This document shows positions 35,082 through 45,023 of a stretch of DNA of 64,000 nt, one piece after another; the stretch's first letter is position 1; every line of letters begins with the position of its first letter. Source of the stretch: Candidatus Helarchaeota archaeon (GTDB taxonomy: Archaea; Asgardarchaeota; Lokiarchaeia; Helarchaeales; HEL-GB-A); the NCBI GenBank assembly GCA_013375455.1, contig JABXJT010000018.1, positions 10,143 to 74,142 of the forward strand, read 5' to 3'. The position numbers and the translations under genes were made by a program. The notes below the pieces were generated by a model that did no database searches, had not been told where the DNA came from, and saw nothing but the letters and a program-made list of their open reading frames with translations.

Positions 35082-36023
35082 TTGGGGAAGAGTGAAATAG
35101 TAGAGGTTCCCTCGCTTGATATCGTGGCATGCATAGAGTGTGGGAGTGCAAAATTGATTCGTGATTATGAGCGAGCGGAAATAATTTGTAAAAACTGTGG
35201 TCTAGTTTTACATGAACGGTTAATGGATGATGGTCCAGAATGGCGCGCTTTTGATATGGAACAAATGGATAAACGAGCGCGTGTAGGCGCTCCCTCAACA
35301 TATACGATTCACGACAAGGGCCTATCCACTATGATTGATTGGCGAAATAAAGACATTTTTGGGAATAATCTAACACCTAGAAAACGTGCCCAAATCTATC
35401 GCCTACGAAAGTGGCAACGGAGAATTCGAGTATCCGATGCTAAAGAACGGAATTTAGCTGTGGCCCTATCCGAATTGGACCGAATGGCGTCTCATCTGAG
35501 TTTACCCCGAAACGTGCGAGAAGTTGCAGCTATGATTTATCGCAGAGCTGTTGAACGCCGTCTCATTCGCGGGCGCTCAATTGAAGGGGTTTGCGCAGCC
35601 GCACTTTACGCTGCATGTCGTCAATGCCGAATTCCTCGCACGCTCGAGGAAATTGCAGGAATTGCCAAGGTAAATAAAAAAGAAATTGGGCGCAGTTACC
35701 GATATATTGCTAGAAAATTAAATATCACAATTCCTCCCACTGATCCCATTGATTATATTTCTCGGTTCATCTCAGACCTTAAATTATCAGGGTCAGTCCA
35801 AAAACGGTCAGTCGAGATTCTACGTCTTGCGGTAGAATCTGGCTTGACGAGTGGGCGAGGACCAATGGGGCTTGCCGCGGCTTCTATTTATATTGCAAGT
35901 CTTTTACTTAATGAACGCCGCACGCAACGAGAAATCGCCGAAACCGCTAGAGTCACGGAAGTTACAGTTAGAAATCGCTATAAAGAACTCGTAAAAAAAC
36001 TCCAAATTGATATAGTGGTCTAG
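35082..36023 (+). CDS. tfb: Transcription initiation factor IIB (TFB)
   Basis: A 313-residue archaeal TFB. Seen: the zinc ribbon [10 protein letters not shown]...[11 protein letters not shown] (about 17-45), the B-reader/linker with GPEWRAFD, and two cyclin repeats (about 115-210 and 215-310), with [17 protein letters not shown] and [17 protein letters not shown] as equivalent helices. It recruits RNA polymerase to TBP-bound promoters. An ORF start at 35028 would overlap gar1; the TTG at 35082, preceded by AAAGGAGG, is clearly the start. It is in an operon with gar1. Confidence 0.95.
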   Translation: MGKSEIVEVPSLDIVACIECGSAKLIRDYERAEIICKNCGLVLHERLMDDGPEWRAFDMEQMDKRARVGAPSTYTIHDKGLSTMIDWRNKDIFGNNLTPRKRAQIYRLRKWQRRIRVSDAKERNLAVALSELDRMASHLSLPRNVREVAAMIYRRAVERRLIRGRSIEGVCAAALYAACRQCRIPRTLEEIAGIAKVNKKEIGRSYRYIARKLNITIPPTDPIDYISRFISDLKLSGSVQKRSVEILRLAVESGLTSGRGPMGLAAASIYIASLLLNERRTQREIAETARVTEVTVRNRYKELVKKLQIDIVV

Positions 36024-36288
36024 CATCACATTTATGCTGTAGCTAAAATTATCATTACGACGAGAATAATTCCAATAATAGCACATCCCGATCATCTTTC
36101 GGAATTTCAATCATATATTACTTCATTTCTCCACTTATGGCTTTGATTAAAGAAACCTGTTCATTTTTGTAGGGTGAATGATATTCAATCTTTTTAGTAT
36201 TTATAAAAAGGTGAAAATAATTTTTAAGGTCATTTTTTCATAATATGATTAGAGAACAGTTGAATATTATTTTAAAATCGTAGGTTCT

Positions 36289-36747
36289 ATGGAATCCCAT
36301 TTTATTCAATCTGTCATTGACGTAATATCGGCGAAATCTATGAGAAGTAGAGTTACTGAAAAAGACGCTTACGAAGTTATTCGAGCTGCAGGAAGTAAAG
36401 GGTTACTACAATCCGATTTATGGAGGAGCTTAAATACTAATTCACGCGAAGGAAGCAGAATAGCCACCAAATTAGAAAGAAAAGGTTTAGTTAGACGATC
36501 CAAGGAATTGTGTGAGGGTCGCTGGACTTATCGTCTTTATGTTGATGAAAAAACTCAAATTTCAGATGTTTTGTGGTGTACGCTTGATCAATGCCCCTGC
36601 TTCACTTGTAAGAGTCTATCTCTATGTGGACCTGGACAAGGAATTACCCCAACAAGATGTAACCCTCTTGATAATTGGCTCATTGAACAAACGGCTGAAG
36701 ATAACGGTAGAGAATTTGCTGAAACTATGGATGAAAGTTCTAATTAA
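36289..36747 (+). CDS. TFE-beta/RPC34-like transcription factor with Fe-S cluster motif
   Basis: A 152-residue protein: a winged helix (about 22-85, VIRAAGSKGLLQSDLWRSL..TNSREGSRIATKLERKGLV) followed by a cysteine cluster, Cys102, Cys104, Cys107, Cys113 and Cys124 (CPCFTC...C...C). This matches the archaeal homologue of RNA polymerase III subunit RPC34/C39, also called TFE-beta, whose four cysteines bind a cubane 4Fe-4S cluster. It helps melt the promoter together with TFE-alpha. Its place just after TFB fits. The tail of about 25 acidic residues is not part of the family core. Confidence 0.85.
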   Translation: MESHFIQSVIDVISAKSMRSRVTEKDAYEVIRAAGSKGLLQSDLWRSLNTNSREGSRIATKLERKGLVRRSKELCEGRWTYRLYVDEKTQISDVLWCTLDQCPCFTCKSLSLCGPGQGITPTRCNPLDNWLIEQTAEDNGREFAETMDESSN

Positions 36748-36763
36748 AAGACGAACTCTCGGT

Positions 36764-37363
36764 CTACTTTTTATAAAATTTTCCTATAAGGTACAGTTCC
36801 GGACTCTTTTTCCGTGATGCCTCTGGTTTAAAAAGGAAAACTTCCTCAAAATCTTTTTTTAATTGGTTTCGAAATTTTGTTGTATGTTCTCCATCAAATA
36901 ATTTACAAACTAAATGACCTCTTTCTTCTAGAAACTGATAAGCTATGTGTATTACACGTTCTACTAAAAAAATCTGGCGAGCATGATCTGTTTCTTTGCT
37001 ACCAGTGAATTTTGGAGCGCAATCACTAATAACTACGTCAACATCCCTCAAAAGATTCTTACTTAGCGCATCTATTATTGAGTCATCCCTGATATCTCCT
37101 TGAATGAAGGTGATCCCCTCAATCGGACTTATTTTAACTATATCTACTCCAACAACAGAAACTTGATCAAACTCTCTCTTGATTTCTTCTATCCAACTTC
37201 CGGGCGCACAACATAAATCCAAAACTAGTTTGGCATCGTTAAAAACTTTAAATTTTCCCTGTATCTGTCTAATTTTGTAGACTGCCCTTGATCTCATTCC
37301 TTCCTTTTGAGATTGCCTGTAATATTTTTCTTGTTTATGTTTCTTAATCCAATCTTTTCCCAT
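36764..37363 (-). CDS. RlmE/FtsJ-type ribose 2'-O-methyltransferase
   Basis: A SAM-dependent RNA 2'-O-methyltransferase of about 199 residues. Seen: MRSRAVYKI (catalytic Lys), VLDLCCAPGSWIEEI (SAM motif I), VVISDCAPKFTG (catalytic Asp), HLVCKLFDGE (catalytic Lys) and SRKKSPELYLIGKF (catalytic Glu), the K-D-K-E tetrad of the FtsJ family. The target is rRNA or tRNA. The frame opens at a TTG (37393); I prefer the ATG at 37363 because family members begin with GKDxWIKKHK. It converges with the TFE-beta-like gene, 16 bases apart. Confidence 0.9.
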   Translation of the reverse strand: MGKDWIKKHKQEKYYRQSQKEGMRSRAVYKIRQIQGKFKVFNDAKLVLDLCCAPGSWIEEIKREFDQVSVVGVDIVKISPIEGITFIQGDIRDDSIIDALSKNLLRDVDVVISDCAPKFTGSKETDHARQIFLVERVIHIAYQFLEERGHLVCKLFDGEHTTKFRNQLKKDFEEVFLFKPEASRKKSPELYLIGKFYKK

Positions 37364-37545
37364 TTTTACTTCGCAGTTTGAAATGTTATTCAATTATCAG
37401 GTTATCGAGTGAAACCATTCAAAGGCTTCCTTATATCTAAAATAACTAACTGCCTTGGAGAACATATAAGATTTGTGGGGAAAAATATAAGAAAAATCAA
37501 GTTCGATTTATAGATAGAACTTTTAACTATAAATAAGGGTAATTT

Positions 37546-38694
37546 ATGTCGAAAAAAAGAACTCTTGCTTATATTGGTTTAGGACTCGTGATTTCTGTTG
37601 CTATACTCCTAATTATTGATGCTTTAGCCCCGAACCTCCACCAAATTCTTGGAAATTGGTGGTTAGCAGTTCATAATTTTTCTATTTTTGCTGGCGGATT
37701 ATTTCGCTTTGTTTTTTATGATAGTCTGCCCACTTTTTTTATCTGGAATGCCCTTATTTTCTTCGGGTTCACCCTTGTCTATGCTATTGGCTATAATCTA
37801 ATGAAGAGACGCCGAGTAGCCGGATCAATCACCTCGGTTCTATCTGCTATCGCCTGGCTTGTTCAGTTTGAACTAATTATTATTTGGGGCATTCTTGGAT
37901 TACTAGCTAACCCCTCTTGGGTAGTCCAATGGAAAATCATCCTTTTTATAGTATGCATCCCGCTATTAGTTCTTTTTGTTTTTGTTCTAAACCTTCTAGG
38001 TGATGTTTTTACTTTTTGGAGGGATATCATAAAAGAACGGCATGAATATTCACGTCTCAGCTATCGCATAGAAACAAATAACAAGATTAAAGTCATTCAT
38101 ATCAATACCGATAAGACTCGCGTAAATACAGTTTGGAGCGCAGCGTGTTATCTCTTGGTTGAAGAGGTACTCCGAAAAGAAGGGGATTCTGAAGCTGTAT
38201 CCAGATTCATCAGGAGTGCACTGACTAATATTATCTTTGAAATCGCAACTCACTTTAATATTTGGCATAAATTTAAAAACATGCTCTTTAGATTCGTGGG
38301 ATTAAAAATTGGGCGAGATGTACTTATATCTCAATTCACCAGAGTGGATGGATTGCTTCCGCATTTAGTTACACTCGAGGATCACACGGCCATAGGCACA
38401 TCAAGCAATTTAATTACTCATACATTTATAGACCGAGGTGATATCCGCGCATTTTTATATGGTCCAATCAAGATATGTAAGTTTGCCAGAATTGGTTCAA
38501 ATGTGACTATTACTCCAGGTGTAACCATCGGAGAAGGGGCCGTGGTTGCTGCTGGTTCTCTCGTAAATAAAGATGTTCCCCCCTATACACTTGCTGGTGG
38601 AGTGCCAGCTAAAATTATCAAGGAGCTTGATCCAGAAACTTACCGCGCCCGGATTGAAAAGGATGCAGCGTTACGGAGCAAACGACGTAAATGA
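37546..38694 (+). CDS. Membrane protein with C-terminal hexapeptide (left-handed beta-helix) acyltransferase domain
   Basis: A 382-residue protein. The first 170 residues hold about four hydrophobic helices; the rest ends in a hexapeptide-repeat domain (about 255-355: [53 protein letters not shown]) with the usual closing PAKIIKELD. Such domains transfer acetyl or other acyl groups from CoA to sugars or amino groups. The next gene starts within its stop codon (ATGA overlap), so it is coupled to the GH3-like adenylase that could supply acyl donors. The membrane half suggests action on a lipid-linked acceptor. Confidence 0.8.
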   Translation: MSKKRTLAYIGLGLVISVAILLIIDALAPNLHQILGNWWLAVHNFSIFAGGLFRFVFYDSLPTFFIWNALIFFGFTLVYAIGYNLMKRRRVAGSITSVLSAIAWLVQFELIIIWGILGLLANPSWVVQWKIILFIVCIPLLVLFVFVLNLLGDVFTFWRDIIKERHEYSRLSYRIETNNKIKVIHINTDKTRVNTVWSAACYLLVEEVLRKEGDSEAVSRFIRSALTNIIFEIATHFNIWHKFKNMLFRFVGLKIGRDVLISQFTRVDGLLPHLVTLEDHTAIGTSSNLITHTFIDRGDIRAFLYGPIKICKFARIGSNVTITPGVTIGEGAVVAAGSLVNKDVPPYTLAGGVPAKIIKELDPETYRARIEKDAALRSKRRK

Positions 38695-40214
38695 GATTCC
38701 CTGAACTCCTAGGAGGCGTGGGAGCTCGTGTTTTTAAAGCCTATACTAATAAATTATTAAAAGACCCACTTAAAGCCCAGCAACAAGTCTTCCATGACAT
38801 CATCAAAAGACATCAAACGACTAGTTTTGGAAAAAAACATAAATTCAGTGAAATACGAAGCATTCGCGACTTTCAAAATAGATGTCCTCCTAATTCTTAT
38901 GAGTATATAAAACCTTACATTGATTCTTTCTTCTCTGGAAATCGCAATGCTTTATTTAATAGCCATCTTCTCTATTTTGCACAAACCTCTGGCACCACTG
39001 GCTCTCCTAAACTCATTCCCATCACCGCTAATACCCTCACTAATTATACCTTAGGGAATCTTCGAACTGTCTGCTATTACATTTCTGAAGATCTCACAAG
39101 AAACACGAGTGTTATTGGCGGAAAATGGTTATATCTGCCGGCGCCCCCAATTCTTCGTTATAAATCTGGCATCCCCATTGGTTACATAACTGGCCTTCTA
39201 ATGCTTCCCGGCGCTCAACCTTGGCGATATCTATTAAATTTCAAGCTATATGCGCCGGTTCACTTGATGCATCTCAAGAATGTGGAAGAAAAATTTCGTC
39301 TCATCACCAAGGAGTGTGCCTCCAAAAATATTACAGTGTTAGTTGGCGTGACCCCTGTTATAGTAAATTTACTGGAATACATCCTCAAATTTTCTAAGCG
39401 TAAAAAGATAAAACAATTATTTCCTAATCTTCAGTTGGCTATTTTCTCCGGAGTCCCTCCAAAATATTACGAGTCGCGACTGACACATTTAATTGGTCGA
39501 ACATTAGCAATTCGGGAAATGTATGCTGCCTCTGAAGGAATGCTGGCTGTTCAACTGTCAAAACACCCTCAACTCACCCCGATGTATGATACAGTTTTTT
39601 TTGAGTTCATTCCTATAGGAGATTCATCCGAGCGGTTACTCCTGAATCAAATTAAAAAGGGAGAAGAATACCGAGTACTCATCACTGGCCATAATGGATT
39701 ATATGCCTACGACATCGGTGATGTCATTAAATTTGTTTCCGAGGATCCTCCAGCCTTTATCTTTTCATTCCGCAAAAATGTCATAGATCTCGCTGATGAG
39801 AAATTAACTCCTTCCCAAATTTTCTCCGCCATTAAACTCGCTAAAGACCAGAACCAATGCAGCATCGTGGATTTTTGTGTTGTTGGCACCTACAACCCAA
39901 AACCACATTACATTTTCTTGATAGAGTTTTCTGCTAAAACTAGCCCCACTGATCCTGAACGATTTCTCCTAGATCTCGATAGAACTTTAGAAAAAATAAA
40001 TGATATATATTATCAAAATCGCAATGGGGCTAATAAAGGCACACTTGCCCCTCCGGAATTATGGAGCTTAAAACAAGATGCCTTCTTTTCTTTGGAAAAC
40101 CAAAAAATCCTCGAGGGACGTCCCGCAGGTCAAATAAAAACGACTCAAATCACTAAAGACCTAAAATTATTAGAATTTTTTGAAGATAAAGTCAGTGAAA
40201 AAACTTTTTTATGA
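38691..40214 (+). CDS. GH3-family acyl-adenylating enzyme
   Basis: A 507-residue member of the GH3 family of the ANL superfamily. Seen: [17 protein letters not shown] (ATP loop, about 97-113), ATP-binding [29 protein letters not shown] with the conserved Asp (about 345), and a short C-terminal domain. GH3 enzymes form acyl-AMP and conjugate it to an amine or amino acid rather than to CoA; they are well known from plants and are also found in bacteria. It overlaps the upstream acyltransferase gene by four bases, so the two probably act together. Acid and acceptor are unknown. Confidence 0.85.
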   Translation: MRFPELLGGVGARVFKAYTNKLLKDPLKAQQQVFHDIIKRHQTTSFGKKHKFSEIRSIRDFQNRCPPNSYEYIKPYIDSFFSGNRNALFNSHLLYFAQTSGTTGSPKLIPITANTLTNYTLGNLRTVCYYISEDLTRNTSVIGGKWLYLPAPPILRYKSGIPIGYITGLLMLPGAQPWRYLLNFKLYAPVHLMHLKNVEEKFRLITKECASKNITVLVGVTPVIVNLLEYILKFSKRKKIKQLFPNLQLAIFSGVPPKYYESRLTHLIGRTLAIREMYAASEGMLAVQLSKHPQLTPMYDTVFFEFIPIGDSSERLLLNQIKKGEEYRVLITGHNGLYAYDIGDVIKFVSEDPPAFIFSFRKNVIDLADEKLTPSQIFSAIKLAKDQNQCSIVDFCVVGTYNPKPHYIFLIEFSAKTSPTDPERFLLDLDRTLEKINDIYYQNRNGANKGTLAPPELWSLKQDAFFSLENQKILEGRPAGQIKTTQITKDLKLLEFFEDKVSEKTFL

Positions 40215-40292
40215 GCAACGCTAAAAATATTCTACAATACTAATAATATTCTTTTTAACTGTGGTTTAAATTATAAAGTAAGGTGGTTGAAA

Positions 40293-41516
40293 GTGGATGA
40301 CCAGTGGACGAAAATTAACGAACGTCTAATTCAACTTGAGGAACAGACTCGAGTAAAAGTCGCTGAAAAAGATAAAATAATTCAACAGATTACTGCTGAA
40401 CTTGATCAAGTAAAAGCTCAGATGTCTTCTGGAGGAACCGAAGAGGTTCTCAAAGAATATCAAGCCCAAATTGCTACTTTTGATGCTGATAAGCAGAAAA
40501 TGATGAATGAAATCACGGGATTGAATCAACAAATCAGTAATCTACAGTCCCAACTACAAAGTTCAGCTGCATCTGCAGACCAAACACAAGCAATTCAAGA
40601 ACAATTGGGCGTTTTTCAAGAAATGATCAGGCAGCTAGAGGGAGAAAAAAGAGATTTAATGAAAGAAATTCAAGAAATGAAAGAAACTCCAAGTGGGTCA
40701 GCAGAACTCGAACAAACGGTAAAGGAATATCAAGAAATCATTAAACAATTAGAGGCAGAGAAAATTAAAGCCGAGTTAAAAGCAGTGAAATCTGATGCGG
40801 TTAGCGGTGCCGAACCCAGCGCCGAATTACAAAAATTGGAGGGAATTAATTCTCAACTCCAAGAGGAAAAGGAACTTTTAGAAGCTCAAATCGCTGATCT
40901 TAAAAAGGATTTAGAAGAACAAGCGAATCAACTTTCTCAAGTAGATGCCCTTAAAAGTGAAAAGGATACCCTTCTTCAGCAGGTGAAGACACTTGAATCG
41001 CAAATTCAAAGTTCAGGGCAACAGCAACTCGAAACTCTTCAAAATGATAATCAAAATTTAAAAGCGTCTTTAAATAAGACTGAAAAGGAATTAGATGATC
41101 TTGTCAGGATCAATCGCGAACAAGCTGAAAGGATTGCAGCTCTCGAGTCGACACTTGCGCCACCCACTCCTGCACCAACTGCCCCGGCCCCCGCTCCAGT
41201 TAGACCAGCTCCCGCCCCAGCTCCAGCTCCCGCCCCCGCTCCCGCTCCACGACCCACGGTTGCACCAGGTGGCGTACAGTACTTCAAGTTTACCCATGAA
41301 ACCTTTCTTAGATCCCCTAGTAAACCTCAGGGTATTGTCTTAGAACTAGACCAAGCAAATGAAAAGTGGATTTTAACTATCGAACCTGGAACTTCATTCC
41401 TACAGAAAAATAATGCATTACGAGCTGGCCGTGCCTTGTCCGCTAATGGTTGGCCAACTCCTGAGGGTCGCAAAATCGGAAAAGGCTATGAAATAATTAT
41501 ACATGGTGAATACTAG
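40293..41516 (+). CDS. Coiled-coil protein with Pro-Ala hinge and small C-terminal domain
   Basis: A 407-residue protein: coiled coil from about 5 to 285, a proline-alanine hinge (about 288-328, repeated PAPAPAP), then a conserved-looking globular end (GGVQYFKFTHETF..SP, LELDQANEKWILTIEPGTSF, ending YEIIIHGEY). Start: an AGGTGG box at 40281-40286 suits the GTG at 40293 better than the TTG at 40287. The architecture suggests a rod that holds a binding domain away from its assembly, as in cytoskeletal or membrane-tethering proteins. The globular end is unassigned. Similar in plan to the coiled-coil gene at 45024. Confidence 0.7.
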   Translation: MDDQWTKINERLIQLEEQTRVKVAEKDKIIQQITAELDQVKAQMSSGGTEEVLKEYQAQIATFDADKQKMMNEITGLNQQISNLQSQLQSSAASADQTQAIQEQLGVFQEMIRQLEGEKRDLMKEIQEMKETPSGSAELEQTVKEYQEIIKQLEAEKIKAELKAVKSDAVSGAEPSAELQKLEGINSQLQEEKELLEAQIADLKKDLEEQANQLSQVDALKSEKDTLLQQVKTLESQIQSSGQQQLETLQNDNQNLKASLNKTEKELDDLVRINREQAERIAALESTLAPPTPAPTAPAPAPVRPAPAPAPAPAPAPAPRPTVAPGGVQYFKFTHETFLRSPSKPQGIVLELDQANEKWILTIEPGTSFLQKNNALRAGRALSANGWPTPEGRKIGKGYEIIIHGEY

Positions 41517-41573
41517 GAAGTTCAATTCAATAATTTGACTGATTTTTTCTCCCTTTTTTTTGAAAAATGCTGA

Positions 41574-42578
41574 TTATCTAATCTGAATATTCACGACCTT
41601 GCAGCTAATCTTTTCAAATTCTTTTTTTAAATTGTTAAAAACTGCTTCATTTCTGAAAGTTCCAACAATTGCCCCTCCTGACCCTGGAAATTTTGCCGTG
41701 GCACCAATTGATCTTGCGAGTTTAATCATCTGCATGTTTTTTTTAGATATTGGGTAAATGCTCGCGCGTAAATTGAAATTTTCATCAATACACTCATTAA
41801 ATTTTTTCAAATCACCATTTTTTAACACATGAAACCCCTCACGTGCATTTTCCCCTATTTTTACCATTGTTTCTCTTACTACCTGATCACCTCGTTCCCA
41901 GCGAGCTCTAACCTCATTATGTGCCCGGTCGCGGTGTGTCAATCCTACCTGATATGCTAAAAACAGTGGCGGCAACAGGTCGGGATTAAATGATTCATAG
42001 ATCCCATGACCATTTTCATCCATAAATTTTTTATTAAAATCCATATAAATCGGTTCGTCATACACTTGAACAACTCTATCCTGAAGCCCTGCGGATATGC
42101 CTAACTCTTTAGTTTCCGCCCAGAGCACATAATTTGCTAAAATTGCTTTATGAATCTCCACATCAAAAAAAATGGATAGCGCTTTCAATATGGAAGTGAT
42201 GATTGCACTTGACCCGGCCATTCCAACTTGCCTTGGTATGGTTGACGTATATTGAACCGTAAAGTTTCTATCAGGAAGAGAAATCCCCTTTAAATTAACA
42301 TAATCATGGAATTGCTTTATAGCAGCCTTGATTACTCTATAACCACCATAATATCCATTTGCTTCGATATCTCTAATCATATCACTTAAAGAACTGAAAT
42401 TAATATTGTCACTCGGACCTGGAAATATCTCAATCCTGTCCGATTCATATAGATTGACTTCTGCGTAAAAATTTCTAACCGGTACTGCTATTGTTTTCCC
42501 AAAGAACCCATCAGATGGATTGCCCAGGACTCCAGCACGTGCTGGCGTTTGAATCCTAATTGAATTACTTTCATTCAA
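41574..42578 (-). CDS. GHMP kinase, glucuronokinase-like
   Basis: A 334-residue GHMP sugar kinase. Seen: PARAGVLGNPSDGFFGKTIAV (substrate strand, about 12-32), the ATP loop PRQVGMAGSSAIITSIL (about 120-136), and the C-terminal motif AKFPGSGGAIVGTF. The N-terminal VLGNPSDxxFGKTI is typical of glucuronokinases and related sugar-1-kinases, which make sugar-1-phosphates for nucleotide-sugar synthesis. It would feed the glycan genes elsewhere in the window. The substrate is inferred and could be another sugar acid or heptose. It starts at ATG 42578. Confidence 0.82.
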   Translation of the reverse strand: MNESNSIRIQTPARAGVLGNPSDGFFGKTIAVPVRNFYAEVNLYESDRIEIFPGPSDNINFSSLSDMIRDIEANGYYGGYRVIKAAIKQFHDYVNLKGISLPDRNFTVQYTSTIPRQVGMAGSSAIITSILKALSIFFDVEIHKAILANYVLWAETKELGISAGLQDRVVQVYDEPIYMDFNKKFMDENGHGIYESFNPDLLPPLFLAYQVGLTHRDRAHNEVRARWERGDQVVRETMVKIGENAREGFHVLKNGDLKKFNECIDENFNLRASIYPISKKNMQMIKLARSIGATAKFPGSGGAIVGTFRNEAVFNNLKKEFEKISCKVVNIQIR

Positions 42579-42796
42579 AGTAATCTTCCCTATTTAAATG
42601 GATATTTTCTGTCCTTTTTTAAATGATTTACATATAATTAGAATTCTCTATTATTAAATTATGTATTGTTACGCCCTCCTTAGCAATTGCAAAAGCAGCT
42701 TTGCGTCAATTTATGCCTGCTGGCGAACGAGATTTAATTATCCCCAGCCATTAATTTCCTTTCTCCCAACCCCAAATAGATCATTTGCGTAACTCC

Positions 42797-43450
42797 TTAA
42801 GCTATGAATTTCTTGAATTTAATCATTCCCTTTTTTTGTAATTCGATAAGGACTTGATTAACTTTTAATTTTGGATATTTAGTTTCGTCACAAATTTCGT
42901 CAACAGAATGTTTTCCATCGCAAAATTGTATTATACTTGAAGCTTCAATTGAAAATTTTTCCTTACCGGTCAAATTCTTGGTTAAGTAAGGAATTTTTCT
43001 AATACCTGTTTTCTTTTTAACGATACTCGGTTTAATTGATTCAACCGGTTGAGATTCCTTAGCCACAATTGTAGATGGGATGCTTATATTTCCAAGTACG
43101 TTATCAATTTTCTCAGACCATTCATACATACGCGTCTTAAACGCAAGAAGTTGTCCAGTGAATCCCTTTTCTGTAAAGATCGTAATTAACGCTTTGGATG
43201 ATATTTTAAAAAAAGCGAGATTGATACTCCCCAAAGGAACGCTATATTCTCCAACTTTCATGTATTTAAAATTGACTTTAACGAAGTCTTGAATAAACTC
43301 TAAATGCTGTTTTGAAAGGAGATCATCTATATAACGAATATTACCCATTGCATCTATTATCGCAATATAGGGTCTAGTCGCAAAAATTTTTCCGAAAACT
43401 TTTACAATATCCTTTGCAATTTGATAAAAATTTTCCTCTTCAGTTGACAA
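42797..43450 (-). CDS. Roadblock-like plus winged-helix protein
   Basis: A 217-residue protein. The N-terminal part (about 8-115) has a roadblock/longin-like pattern (YIAIIDAMGNIRYIDDLL, SINLAFFKISSKALITIF, long helix QLLAFKTRMYEWSEKI). The C-terminal part (about 160-217) is winged-helix-like, SSIIQFCDGKHSVDEICDETKYPKLKVNQVLIELQKKGMIK, similar to PqqD-type domains. A linker rich in Pro, Ser and Lys joins them. The plan suggests a sensor coupled to a protein- or DNA-binding module. I do not recognise a named family; the two domain calls rest on pattern only. Confidence 0.5.
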   Translation of the reverse strand: MSTEEENFYQIAKDIVKVFGKIFATRPYIAIIDAMGNIRYIDDLLSKQHLEFIQDFVKVNFKYMKVGEYSVPLGSINLAFFKISSKALITIFTEKGFTGQLLAFKTRMYEWSEKIDNVLGNISIPSTIVAKESQPVESIKPSIVKKKTGIRKIPYLTKNLTGKEKFSIEASSIIQFCDGKHSVDEICDETKYPKLKVNQVLIELQKKGMIKFKKFIA

Positions 43451-43661
43451 GTAATCTACTCTTTGAGTTTCAATCTATTGTCGTTCAAATATTCGTTTTT
43501 CAATGAAACAAAAAATTTTTTACTAATCTTCAGATTTTCTTCTAAATAATTATATTTAAAGCATTAAATTAAAAAAATATATATGTAATATTTGGTCGCA
43601 ATTTTCTTATCGTTGAGAAATCTGGAAGAAAATATACAGAACGTGAATGAGGATTAATATT

Positions 43662-44264
43662 ATGGTGGAAGAAACAAGAGAAGACATCGAGATGAGAGTT
43701 TTAGAAGATATTCAATACATCCTGAATTATGAACCTCGGGCAATAGGTGCAGAATCTGCGCTATATTTTTCCAAAATGAATATCATTAAACCCATTGCCG
43801 TAAATGCTTATCCCAATATTTACTCTGATATTGTTCAACGGTTTGAAAGGGATGAAGCATATCGCCGATTAAAGATGTTAGGATTACGAGAAGCGAAATT
43901 TCTTTATACCTCTTTACCAAATTACCTTAAAAAACCCCAAAAATTCACTGAAATATTTCGAGAAGTTGCGCAGTCCCATTTGAGTTCAACCTTAATTTTC
44001 AAGGATAAAGTTAAGGAAGATAAAAAGTTAAAGGGCTTTAAAATCAGAGTGGAAAAATGCTTTTTCTGCTCTGAAGTTACAGTTTTCGAGGATATCGATA
44101 TTCCCTATTGCATCCCTAATGCTGGCGTATATGAAAACATGTACAACATTAAATCTCTCTATAATGAAGAAGGAAGGGACCCGCGCCTTATTCGGATTGA
44201 TGCAATAAAATCGGCTAAATTTGATGGGGATTTCTGCGAATATCAAGTGGTGGTGCTGGATTAA
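43662..44264 (+). CDS. Unknown protein with CxxC motif, first of a pair
   Basis: A 200-residue protein with an N-terminal helical region (EDIEMRVLEDIQYILNYEP), a central basic helix segment and a Cys motif in RVEKCFFCSEVTVFEDIDIPYC (about 131-151), a short knuckle with a third Cys. It may relate to V4R/TRAPP-like sensor proteins, which have a similar C-terminal Cys motif, but the match is weak. Two starts are possible: ATG 43647, and ATG 43662, which has AGGAT six bases upstream; I chose the second. The next gene starts 14 bases after its stop and also has a CPFC motif, so they form an operon. Confidence 0.5.
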   Translation: MVEETREDIEMRVLEDIQYILNYEPRAIGAESALYFSKMNIIKPIAVNAYPNIYSDIVQRFERDEAYRRLKMLGLREAKFLYTSLPNYLKKPQKFTEIFREVAQSHLSSTLIFKDKVKEDKKLKGFKIRVEKCFFCSEVTVFEDIDIPYCIPNAGVYENMYNIKSLYNEEGRDPRLIRIDAIKSAKFDGDFCEYQVVVLD

Positions 44265-44278
44265 AGAGAGGGTTATAT

Positions 44279-44953
44279 ATGAGTGAAAAAAAATTATCAC
44301 GGTTCAAGAGGATGCTTGGTGGGCTTGGAAAGCGCGTCTATAATTGGAGAGAAACTAAAGAATCTATGAACTTTTTAAGTTTTATGTACGAAAGTATCAT
44401 TTGGGAATATGCAGATATCTTTGATGGCGATTACGAGAAGGCCATGGATGTATTAATAGACCTTATTAGACCAATGAGCGAAGAAGTCGTATCTAAATTG
44501 CTACTCGAAGTAAAGGTTTTGGGTGTCCCGTTCAAAAGCCTAATTTCGCCAAATCTACAGGATCTTCCTTTCGTAATCGAAACCGCCCTTTATGCTGTCT
44601 ATGGGAGTTGGAGCAAAAAAATCTTCAAAAAACCCGTATATGTTCCTCCGGAATTTTCTCCTGAAGATGTCCCTACAGTAATTTTAGAATATACTAGCTG
44701 TCCATTCTGTTGCAACACCATAATTCCTCCCGAGAAATTGGGGGCGCATAAGTACGGGAAACTACAGGTTATAACCATCGAATCGATGATCCAAGCAATG
44801 CAGGATTACGTTGGTAATGAAAATCAGGTTGTTGGAAGAGAAATCAAATGCTTTCTAAATGGCGATGATAATGGGGAAATACGCTTTTGGCTGTATCCTA
44901 AGGATAACCTTGAATTAATGGAATTAAATGATTATCTCAAAACAATTAAGTGA
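44279..44953 (+). CDS. Unknown protein with CPFCC motif, second of a pair
   Basis: A 224-residue protein. The first half is helical (MNFLSFMYESIIWEYADIFDGDYEKAMDVLIDLI, about 29-62); the second has TSCPFCCNTIIPPEKLG (about 139-155) followed by beta-like segments ending in RFWLYPKDN. Helical bundle then Cys knuckle resembles V4R/TRAPP-type ligand or metal sensors, but I cannot assign it firmly. It follows the previous Cys-motif gene by 14 bases with a GAGAGGGT ribosome binding site, so co-expression and perhaps a heterodimer are likely. Confidence 0.5.
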   Translation: MSEKKLSRFKRMLGGLGKRVYNWRETKESMNFLSFMYESIIWEYADIFDGDYEKAMDVLIDLIRPMSEEVVSKLLLEVKVLGVPFKSLISPNLQDLPFVIETALYAVYGSWSKKIFKKPVYVPPEFSPEDVPTVILEYTSCPFCCNTIIPPEKLGAHKYGKLQVITIESMIQAMQDYVGNENQVVGREIKCFLNGDDNGEIRFWLYPKDNLELMELNDYLKTIK

Positions 44954-44975
44954 TTCGATAAAATTATTAGGTTAC

Positions 44976-44990
44976 TTAAAGTATAAATAC
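44976..44990 (+). promoter_or_regulatory. Strong TATA promoter of the coiled-coil gene
   Basis: The sequence TTAAAGTATAAATAC is an excellent BRE/TATA match. It lies about 35 bases before the ATG at 45024, giving a very short leader just long enough for the GAGGT ribosome binding site. Confidence 0.7.
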
Positions 44991-45023
44991 TATCTATAAG
45001 TGATAAGATACTGAGGTTTATCC

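Noticed and set aside
41161..41260. Short tandem DNA repeat (CCAGCTCCCGCC type)
   Set aside because: It encodes the Pro-Ala hinge of the coiled-coil protein; low-complexity coding sequence, not a CRISPR or satellite.
42661..42796. tRNA-like gene in the spacer
   Set aside because: No T-loop GGTTCGAATCC-type sequence or cloverleaf could be drawn; better explained as a possible gene fragment.
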